5,125 bases of DNA from Gammaproteobacteria bacterium (GTDB taxonomy: Bacteria; Pseudomonadota; Gammaproteobacteria; Eutrophobiales; Eutrophobiaceae). The notes below the pieces were generated by a model. It ran no database searches. It worked only from the letters and a program-made list of their open reading frames with translations, and was not told the DNA's origin. A program made the translations under genes and the position numbers. Location: positions 1 through 5,125 of the forward strand of contig JABHFC010000147.1 of NCBI GenBank assembly GCA_018676275.1, read 5' to 3'. Positions 1 through 5,125 of the stretch are shown one piece after another. How positions within the stretch are numbered: the first letter of the stretch is position 1; each line of letters opens with the position of its first letter.

Positions 1-1538
1 AACGAATCAAGAAAAACTGGCCAGAATTTTCTGTAGTTGCTTCACATCAGATAACACGTGAGTGGAGAGAGTATGAACGTTCAACAACTACAGCTCTCGC
101 GGCGTACGTGTTACCGAAAACCAAACAATATTTAAATAAATTAAGTAGTGCGTTAAAACAAAATGATTTTAGTGGACGTGCGTACGCTATGCAGTCCAAT
201 GGTGGTATAGATAGTTTTGAAGCGGCCGGATCACGGGCTATCACGATGGTGGAATCGGGACCTGCCAGCGGCGTATTGGGAGCCGAAATGCTGGGTCGGC
301 AACTTGAACTGGGCAGCATGATTACACTGGATATCGGTGGTACAACTGCAAAATGTTCACTGCTGCAAAACGGTAAGGTACAAATTACCACGGACTACGC
401 TATTGAACGTACCCGGCAGTACTCGGGCTATCCCATTATGGCGCCTACTGTGGATTTAGTGGAGATTGGTAATGGTGGTGGCTCCATCGCATGGATAGAT
501 GACGATGGGCAATTGCATGTCGGGCCAAAGAGCGCAGGCGCATCACCGGGACCCATTGCCTATGGTCTGGGTGGAACTGAACCCACTACTACGGATGCAA
601 ATTTGATTTTGGGACGCATTGACGCCGACTATTTTTGTGGCGGTCAGCGAAGTGCTGACATGGGATCTATTCAAAAAGGCTTTCTTGATCTAGGCAAGAA
701 AATCGGGATGAATGCTAAAGAAACAGCACGTGGCGTTATCCGGGTTGCCAACAATAACATGGTAAATGCACTCAAGCTGGTTTCCGTCAACCGCGGATTT
801 GACCCGCGAGATTTCACACTTGTGGCATTTGGCGGCGGTGGCGGGATGCATGCGATGTTTCTGGCAAAGGAACTGCAAATTGCCAAAGTAATCGTGCCAG
901 CCAGGTCCGCGGTATTTTCGGCATGGGGAATGCTTATGTCCGATATACGTCGTGATTATCTGCTGACTCGACCTGTATTGATTGGAGAAGAATTTTTCAA
1001 CGACATAATCCAGATATATAAAACGCTAGAAGAACAGGCTCTTGAAGAATTGACTGGAGAGGGATTAGCTGCAAACGATATTACATTCGAACGCTATGGC
1101 GATATGCGATACCACGGGCAGGAATTCACTATTAAAATTCCCTTTTCATCTGATAAATTAAACAAGCAGTCAATCGCAGAACTTGCTGAGTTGTTTAGCC
1201 AAAACTACGAACGTGAATATACTTATCGTCTCCCAAATGCTGTTGAATTGGTAAGCTTTCACGTAGTAGCGCGCGGTGATCTCGGTTCACCGCAATCAGA
1301 AAAAAAGAACAGAAAGCATGGTTCATTGACGGAAGCAATTCGCGGACATCGTCAGGTTGATTTTGATGAACTTGGTGTGCATGAAACCGTAATTTATGAA
1401 CGGGACTTAATCGCAGCGGGGTTGAAAATCGAGGGTCCGGCAATAATTGAAGAATCTACCAGTACAATCGTCGTTTTACCTGGTAGTTATGCCACGGTTG
1501 ATGATTATGGACATCTTCATCTAAATTTAAATGACTGA
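1..1538 (+). CDS. hyuA: Hydantoinase/oxoprolinase subunit A (HyuA family), 5'-truncated by window edge
   Basis: This is the A subunit of a two-part ATP-dependent enzyme of the hydantoinase / 5-oxoprolinase / acetone-acetophenone carboxylase superfamily. In this family the A subunit carries an actin/Hsp70-like ATPase fold that phosphorylates the substrate. The first complete codon is at 3, and the frame is open to the left edge. About 511 residues are visible of a usual 680-700, so roughly the first 180 are missing. In order (visible numbering) I see: SHQITREWREYERSTTT (about 14-30), the family's conserved segment before the second domain; ESGPASGVLGAE (84-95); the phosphate-binding DIGGTTAK (110-117); GNGGGS (156-161); VGPKSAGASPGPIAYG (173-188); GFDPRDFTLVAFGGGGGMHA (265-284); and a C-terminal GPAIIEESTST segment. 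The GTG at 108 lies inside conserved sequence and is not the start. The Cys common in the GPxCYG motif is Ala here. The gene is followed at 12 bases by hyuB, so the two are almost certainly cotranscribed. The family call is sure; the substrate is unknown. Confidence 0.95.
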   Translation, partial: RIKKNWPEFSVVASHQITREWREYERSTTTALAAYVLPKTKQYLNKLSSALKQNDFSGRAYAMQSNGGIDSFEAAGSRAITMVESGPASGVLGAEMLGRQLELGSMITLDIGGTTAKCSLLQNGKVQITTDYAIERTRQYSGYPIMAPTVDLVEIGNGGGSIAWIDDDGQLHVGPKSAGASPGPIAYGLGGTEPTTTDANLILGRIDADYFCGGQRSADMGSIQKGFLDLGKKIGMNAKETARGVIRVANNNMVNALKLVSVNRGFDPRDFTLVAFGGGGGMHAMFLAKELQIAKVIVPARSAVFSAWGMLMSDIRRDYLLTRPVLIGEEFFNDIIQIYKTLEEQALEELTGEGLAANDITFERYGDMRYHGQEFTIKIPFSSDKLNKQSIAELAELFSQNYEREYTYRLPNAVELVSFHVVARGDLGSPQSEKKNRKHGSLTEAIRGHRQVDFDELGVHETVIYERDLIAAGLKIEGPAIIEESTSTIVVLPGSYATVDDYGHLHLNLND

Positions 1539-1550
1539 TGAGTAGAACAT

Positions 1551-3212
1551 ATGAAACATACTGAAATCGATCCATTTTCTGCTGAGATTATTCGTAACGC
1601 GATACAGGCAATTAGTGATGAAATGTTCGTGTGTTTGCGTAAGGCTGCAATGAGTTCAAATATCTACGAAACGCTCGATTTTTCTGTGGCGATTATGGAT
1701 GGCAAAGGACAACTAGCCTGCCAGGGTGCTGGTCTGGAAATGTTTATAGGCTTACTGGGGGCTGGTCCCAGGGCGATTCTGGATAAATTTGGAAAGACAA
1801 ATGACATCCGGGAAGGCGATATCTTTATTACAAACGACCCCTACAATGGGGGCGGCAGTCACCTGAATGATGTCGTAATGTTAAAACCGGTTTTTTATAA
1901 AGAGCAGCTGGTGGCGTGGATGTCAAACAAAGCCCATTGGAGTGATATCGGAGGTATGACTGCAGGTGGAATGTCACCATTGGCCAATGAAATCTTTCAG
2001 GAGGGATTACAGTTTCCTGAAATAAAATTGTTTGACGCAGGAAAGCAAAACCAGGCTGTAATAGATATGGTAGAGGCCAATAGTCGTTGGCCAGATATTA
2101 CCCTCGGTGATATGTGGGCCTGTATTGCATCGTTGAAAACAGGAGAGAGTCGCTTCCTCGAACTTATTGAACGTTTTGGTGCGGTAACGGTTGAAACAGT
2201 AATTGAGGAGTTTATTGATTACGGTGAATCAATAACGTTGCGCGCTTTGGCAAAACTTCCAAATGGTGTATACGAAGCAGAAGAGTTATTTGAAGACGGG
2301 CAACCAATGCGAGTAAAAATAAGGATCACGGATGAGGTCTTTGAAGTTGATTTGCGTAACAATCCTCCTCAGCATAGTGGACCATTCAACGCTTCCTATG
2401 TAGGAACGTGGACCAGTTGCCAAATATTGTTCAAGGCGATAACTACGCCGGGCCAGATAACTAACGAAGGCTCGTTTAAACCCATGAAACTCCTTACAGA
2501 CAAGGGATCCATTTTTGATGCGGAACGACCGGCCGCCGCCGGTTTTTATTTTGAACCCATGTCATACGCAATGGATATTATTTGGAAGGCTATGGCACCG
2601 ATTGCGAAGAACGTATTACCGGCGGCGCAGTTTAATTCGCTTTGTTCAATACATATAGTTAACAAACACCCGGATAACGACAGTTTGCAGATGATGATGC
2701 AATGTCATGCTGGGGGCTGGGGCGGTGGTGTCGGTAAGGATGGTGAAACAGGCTTGTTTAGTACAGGCGGTGGGGAGCTCTTTTTTTGCCCCTTTGAAAT
2801 ACGTGAATGCCGTACTGGTATCGAGGTAGTTAGTGCGCGCTTGCATGATTATGGTGGAGGTGAGGGTCGGTATCGAGGTGGTCGTGGGATCGAGTATGTT
2901 TATCGCATACGCGCTGAAAAAGCCTCGTTAACTACGGGTTTCATGCGTACCAAAAATCCTCCATGGGGGGTAAATGGTGGTCGCCCAGGCTCACTTAACT
3001 CCTGTACTGTGATGCATGTAGATAGTGGTGAAGAAGAAGTGTGTAATTCTGTCTGCGAGCTGCCACTTAAAAAAGGTGACCTCGTGCGTATTGTATCGGC
3101 AAGTGGAGGAGGTTGGGGAGAACCCGGCGACCGTCCAACTGAGCTCATTATTGACGATGTTAAAAATGGCTATGTCACCACCGAGCAGGCGAAACAAATC
3201 TACGGTTTATAG
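1551..3212 (+). CDS. hyuB: Hydantoinase/oxoprolinase subunit B (HyuB family)
   Basis: This is the complete 553-residue B subunit partner of the upstream HyuA, at the usual family length (about 520-600). In characterised relatives the B subunit takes the activated intermediate from A and completes hydrolysis or carboxylation in the cytoplasm. Visible motifs are: the N-terminal DPFSAEIIRNA (7-17); GDIFITNDPYNGGGSHLNDV (89-108); KAHWSDIGG (127-135), whose His129 and Asp132 are candidate metal ligands by analogy only; EIFQEGLQFPEIKL (147-160); HAGGWGGG (386-393); DYGGGEGRYRGGRGIE (433-448); PPWGVNGGRPG (470-480); and SGGGWGEP (518-525), followed by the typical ending NGYVTTEQAKQIYGL. The start is fixed: an in-frame stop lies at 1539-1541, and ATG 1551 is the first start after it. 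The ribosome site before it is poor (only GAG/TAGAA-like), so translation may be coupled to hyuA. At about 553 residues it is much shorter than the large acetone carboxylase subunits, and no small third subunit follows. A caprolactamase-, N-methylhydantoinase- or oxoprolinase-like activity is therefore easier to accept than true acetone carboxylase, but this is inference. Confidence 0.95.
   Translation: MKHTEIDPFSAEIIRNAIQAISDEMFVCLRKAAMSSNIYETLDFSVAIMDGKGQLACQGAGLEMFIGLLGAGPRAILDKFGKTNDIREGDIFITNDPYNGGGSHLNDVVMLKPVFYKEQLVAWMSNKAHWSDIGGMTAGGMSPLANEIFQEGLQFPEIKLFDAGKQNQAVIDMVEANSRWPDITLGDMWACIASLKTGESRFLELIERFGAVTVETVIEEFIDYGESITLRALAKLPNGVYEAEELFEDGQPMRVKIRITDEVFEVDLRNNPPQHSGPFNASYVGTWTSCQILFKAITTPGQITNEGSFKPMKLLTDKGSIFDAERPAAAGFYFEPMSYAMDIIWKAMAPIAKNVLPAAQFNSLCSIHIVNKHPDNDSLQMMMQCHAGGWGGGVGKDGETGLFSTGGGELFFCPFEIRECRTGIEVVSARLHDYGGGEGRYRGGRGIEYVYRIRAEKASLTTGFMRTKNPPWGVNGGRPGSLNSCTVMHVDSGEEEVCNSVCELPLKKGDLVRIVSASGGGWGEPGDRPTELIIDDVKNGYVTTEQAKQIYGL
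2528..2552 (+). terminator. Intrinsic-terminator-like hairpin inside hyuB
   Basis: ACCGGC (2528-2533), loop CGCC, then GCCGGT (2538-2543) form a perfect 6-bp GC-rich stem. It runs straight into a T-rich tail (T5, A, T4, 2543-2552). This is the form of a Rho-independent terminator reading in the same direction as hyuB, but it lies about two-thirds of the way through the gene and encodes a Pro-Ala-Ala-Ala-Gly-Phe-Tyr-Phe stretch. While ribosomes follow the polymerase closely it would probably be suppressed. It may be chance, caused by the protein sequence. The structure is seen directly; the function is not shown. Confidence 0.25.
3200..3212. other. Tail-to-tail overlap of hyuB and the MFS gene
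   Basis: The stop of hyuB (TAG, 3210-3212) lies beyond the stop of the opposite-strand transporter gene (TAG on minus, 3202-3200), so the two coding regions share 13 bases. No hairpin with a T tract is visible on either strand near this junction, so each transcript probably runs into the other gene. This gives antisense 3' ends and a chance of transcriptional interference. Confidence 0.9.
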
Positions 3213-4351
3213 CTCCCTGCTTGCGAATTTTTCCTGGTGTAACTCAGCGCTATAAGCATGAGAATCAAAGACAAAGCATAAGCTGAAAATGTCGCCCAGC
3301 CTGCCATGGTGTAGTCATTTCCAGTTACCGTATAGCCGACCACTGCGGGACCGGAGGTACTGCCCAGGCTTCGGAAAGCAATGGAGGCGGCTACAATTCT
3401 TCCCAGCGGATCGAGGGAGGCAAGTAGCGAAGCAAAATAGATCATCACAAAAAAACCAACAGTCTGTTGTAAAGCTGCCGCTATAAAAAATGTATTGCCA
3501 TTGTTGGCAGTGCCCAACATAAGTGCCGCACCACAGAGTAAAAATAGCCCCACACATACCGGCAGTTGATGGCCAATACGATCACGCAAAGTAAACGCTG
3601 TTATTGCCCCTGCCATGGCAAATATCAGTGAGTAGGAAATGAAATTGCCAACTTCTACTTTAGACAGGCCAACACCTTCACCAATACGCATCAAGTAAGC
3701 CCAAAGCCCTCCCTGCGCAAGATAAAATAAACATGTCGCTAACAGCGCACATATGGCAGTAATATTCAGAGGGACAATGCCTACACCCTCTGTCTTGATT
3801 GTATCTGGTACGGTACGCGGTAGCAGCCAAATCAGGGGAGCGCCTACTATGGCAATTATGACTACAATACCAAACACACCAAAAAGGCCATGACTCGCAG
3901 CCAGTGGCGGTACAAAGCGATAGACCAGGATGCCGTACAAAATGAGCATCAGGAAAGCAATCGAAAATAGTTGGTCAGGTTTTCGGGTAGCGGCAACAGC
4001 AGCATGGCTGACTGAAAGTAGAATCCCTTCAGCGATTCCTGCTATCGCACGACTGACTATAAAAAGAACGAAGCCTGGATATATAGCAGAAATAAAATAA
4101 GCGAAAATAAGCAGAACTATGCCGAAATAAGCGAGTATGCGGCGATCAACCTTAGCCATGCGCGGGGCGATAAAAAGGGAGGCAATTCCGACGCAACCGA
4201 CTTGCAAGGCATCAATTCTACCGGCAACTGCATCACTTAAGCCGGCTTCACTGACAACAATACTGATCCAGAGTGGTTCAACAGCAACACCAGAGAAACC
4301 GATGCACCAGGTTGCAAGAATGCCAATCGCTGCTTTGGTATCGGAAGACAT
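3200..4351 (-). CDS. Major facilitator superfamily (MFS) transporter
   Basis: This is an inner-membrane secondary carrier of 383 residues, a usual length for a 12-helix MFS protein. Hydrophobic segments fall near residues 7-28, 46-64, 72-90, 94-113, 128-148, 156-177, 196-216, 234-254, 263-281, 286-310, 316-340 and 348-371. Degenerate copies of MFS motif A lie in the loop after helix 2 (APRMAKVDRR, 62-71) and in the matching loop of the second half (RDRIGHQLP, 256-264). A conserved-type helix-4 Arg is present in SRAIAGIAEG (100-109). The longest loop, around 178-196, is the central cytoplasmic one. ATG at 4351 is preferred; a TTG at 4357 would add two residues, and an in-frame stop at 4375-4373 rules out anything longer. 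The ribosome site is weak (AAAG). The gene follows the TonB receptor gene on the same strand after a 70-base gap, so the two are likely cotranscribed and may carry the same compound across the two membranes. The substrate is unknown, and export cannot be excluded. Confidence 0.9.
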   Translation of the reverse strand: MSSDTKAAIGILATWCIGFSGVAVEPLWISIVVSEAGLSDAVAGRIDALQVGCVGIASLFIAPRMAKVDRRILAYFGIVLLIFAYFISAIYPGFVLFIVSRAIAGIAEGILLSVSHAAVAATRKPDQLFSIAFLMLILYGILVYRFVPPLAASHGLFGVFGIVVIIAIVGAPLIWLLPRTVPDTIKTEGVGIVPLNITAICALLATCLFYLAQGGLWAYLMRIGEGVGLSKVEVGNFISYSLIFAMAGAITAFTLRDRIGHQLPVCVGLFLLCGAALMLGTANNGNTFFIAAALQQTVGFFVMIYFASLLASLDPLGRIVAASIAFRSLGSTSGPAVVGYTVTGNDYTMAGWATFSAYALSLILMLIALSYTRKNSQAGSYKP

Positions 4352-4421
4352 TATCAATTTACTTTGCCGATTCTATAGTCGGCGGAGTGAGAAAAATCTG
4401 TGAAAATACTGAAATTAATTT
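4352..4421 (-). other. Short gap between receptor and transporter genes
   Basis: These 70 AT-rich bases separate the receptor stop from the transporter start. They hold one short hairpin (4366-4383) and a weak AAAG ribosome site. I see no terminator for the receptor gene and no convincing -35/-10 pair, so readthrough into the transporter gene is the simplest reading. Confidence 0.5.
4366..4383 (-). promoter_or_regulatory. Small inverted repeat in the transporter leader
   Basis: GCCGA and TCGGC form a perfect 5-bp inverted repeat around an 8-base AT-rich centre. The near edge is 14 bases upstream of the preferred transporter ATG. In RNA it would make a small hairpin just before the ribosome site; as DNA it could be an operator half-site pair. 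There is no T tract after it on either strand, so it is not an intrinsic terminator. It is short enough to be chance. Confidence 0.2.
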
Positions 4422-5125
4422 TTAGAATGAAACCTTTAGAGACAAGCCCCATTCTCTAGGTTTGGAAAACTGTGCAGTTATATATTCCGCGAAGCCAACT
4501 CCGTTCTGTGCGCTTAACCTGTAAATAGAATCAGTGAGGTTTCGGCCGTAAGCCTGAATCTGCCAGGGACCGTTTTGTGGTTTGTAAGTGGCCAGTACAT
4601 TGACCTGTGTATAGCCATCCTCACCTTCATTGAAGTGATTCGGTAAGCGAAACTCATAGGCATCCTTATAGATTATGTCTCCACGCAATGTAAACTCACC
4701 TAGATCCTGGAGTGGTATGGTGTACTGGGCGCCAATTGAAGCAGACCAGTTAGGCGCTCCCGGCAACTCAGTATCGTCGCGAATCGTCCCCGCCAGGACC
4801 GCACCCTGTTCCACATTGGTTATGTTATTTTCCAGATAGCCAATACTTGCGTTAATTTCAAAATTTTCCGATATCAACATCAATGCATCCATTTCAAAGC
4901 CGTAAACTTCTGCTGTAGCGATATTGCCAGTAACGACGCCAGCAGCCTCAATTGTTGAGCCCTGCAAATTGTCGTAGTCGTAGTAGAAAACTGACATGTT
5001 TGCGCGCAAACGGCGATCCAACCACTCGGATTTTAGACCAGCTTCGTAGGCCCAGATCTTTTCTGGCTCAAATGAGCTCGGCTCTGTCGTGCTTAAATGC
5101 CGCCCATTAAAGCCACCACTTTTAA
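4422..5125 (-). CDS. TonB-dependent outer-membrane receptor, C-terminal part (5' end beyond window)
   Basis: These are the last 233 residues of an outer-membrane beta-barrel that imports scarce ligands using TonB/ExbBD energy; family members are usually 650-850 residues. The frame stays open to the right edge, so the plug domain, TonB box and signal peptide lie outside the window. Visible barrel hallmarks (numbered from the first full codon) are: GGFNGR (3-8); PEKIWAYEAGLKSEWLDRRL (20-39), the classic 'PE..-AYE-G-K-...-D.R' segment; the strand VFYYDYDNLQ (45-54); ATAEVYGFEMDA (69-80); LPGAPNWSASIGAQY (120-134); GYTQVN (170-175); AYGRNLTD (191-198); and a final strand PREWGLSLKVSF ending in the terminal Phe that outer-membrane assembly expects. 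The TTG at 5021 is an internal Leu codon, not a start. The MFS gene lies 70 bases downstream. The ligand is not readable from this part; a small organic compound is as likely as a siderophore, judging only from the neighbours. Confidence 0.95.
   Translation of the reverse strand, partial: KSGGFNGRHLSTTEPSSFEPEKIWAYEAGLKSEWLDRRLRANMSVFYYDYDNLQGSTIEAAGVVTGNIATAEVYGFEMDALMLISENFEINASIGYLENNITNVEQGAVLAGTIRDDTELPGAPNWSASIGAQYTIPLQDLGEFTLRGDIIYKDAYEFRLPNHFNEGEDGYTQVNVLATYKPQNGPWQIQAYGRNLTDSIYRLSAQNGVGFAEYITAQFSKPREWGLSLKVSF

Noticed and set aside
108..110. GTG as a possible start of the A-subunit gene
   Set aside because: The frame is open to the left edge and the 35 upstream codons encode conserved family sequence (SHQITREWREYERSTTT), so the gene starts outside the window.
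2781..2787. Run of seven T in hyuB as a slippage or phase-variation site
   Set aside because: It encodes the normal Leu-Phe-Phe-Cys stretch in an intact gene, and a single run of seven is not unusual enough without population data.
3104..3120. Shine-Dalgarno-like GGAGGAGG inside hyuB
   Set aside because: It encodes the conserved SGGGWG motif and no suitable start codon follows at the right spacing.
3025..3255. Plus-strand open frame across the end of hyuB
   Set aside because: It is a frame-shifted shadow of hyuB with no recognisable protein features. The same holds for the other short frames overlapping the four genes.
3207..3255. 7-bp inverted repeat TTATAGC ... GCTATAA around the convergent junction
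   Set aside because: The arms are AT-rich and 35 bases apart with no T tract, so it is neither a convincing terminator nor an operator and is likely chance.
4084..4136. Repeated ATAAGC/GAAATAA units in the transporter gene
   Set aside because: They come from repeated Ala-Tyr-Phe and Leu-Ile-Phe codons in membrane helix 3, and the units are irregular.
4358..4421. Separate promoter for the transporter gene
   Set aside because: A TAGAAT could pass as a -10 box, but no acceptable -35 lies 16-18 bases upstream. Cotranscription with the receptor is simpler.
5019..5021. TTG as a possible start of the receptor gene
   Set aside because: Codons upstream to the right edge encode canonical receptor sequence (PEKIWAYEAGLKSEW), so this is an internal Leu codon.
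1..5125. Mobile element, CRISPR, tRNA/rRNA or riboswitch
   Set aside because: I read both strands and found no long terminal inverted repeats, transposase-like protein, regular spaced repeats, tRNA-like cloverleaf or aptamer-like leader.

Overview
The window looks like ordinary chromosome from a Gram-negative bacterium. An outer-membrane TonB-dependent receptor requires an outer membrane, and the receptor style together with an estimated GC content in the mid to high 40s percent (judged by eye on a few lines) would suit a marine or aquatic gammaproteobacterium. That taxonomic placement is inference only. I see no RNA genes, insertion sequences, CRISPR arrays, phage genes or attachment sites. 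The window is almost fully coding, and no gap exceeds about 70 bases.

Layout: two genes on the plus strand converge with two genes on the minus strand. On the left is the 3' three-quarters of a hydantoinase/oxoprolinase A-type gene (hyuA, to 1538, cut by the left edge). After a 12-base gap comes a complete B-type partner (hyuB, 1551-3212). On the right, read from the right edge inward, are the 3' end of a TonB-dependent receptor gene (complement 4422-5125, cut by the right edge) and, about 70 bases later, a complete 12-helix major facilitator transporter (complement 3200-4351). The transporter and hyuB end tail to tail and overlap by 13 bases, with no visible terminator between them.

How they may work together: HyuA/HyuB pairs form ATP-dependent enzymes that open cyclic amides (5-oxoproline, N-methylhydantoin, caprolactam) or carboxylate ketones (acetone and acetophenone carboxylase relatives). 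A TonB receptor moves a scarce substrate across the outer membrane and an MFS carrier moves it across the inner membrane. The set therefore reads plausibly as an uptake-and-catabolism locus for a small organic compound. The substrate cannot be read from the sequence, and the link between the two convergent pairs rests only on adjacency.

No clearly new system was found. The points most worth a second look are a terminator-like hairpin with a T-rich tail inside hyuB, the 13-base convergent overlap, motif variants that place the HyuA in a less-studied subgroup, and a short hairpin just upstream of the transporter start.
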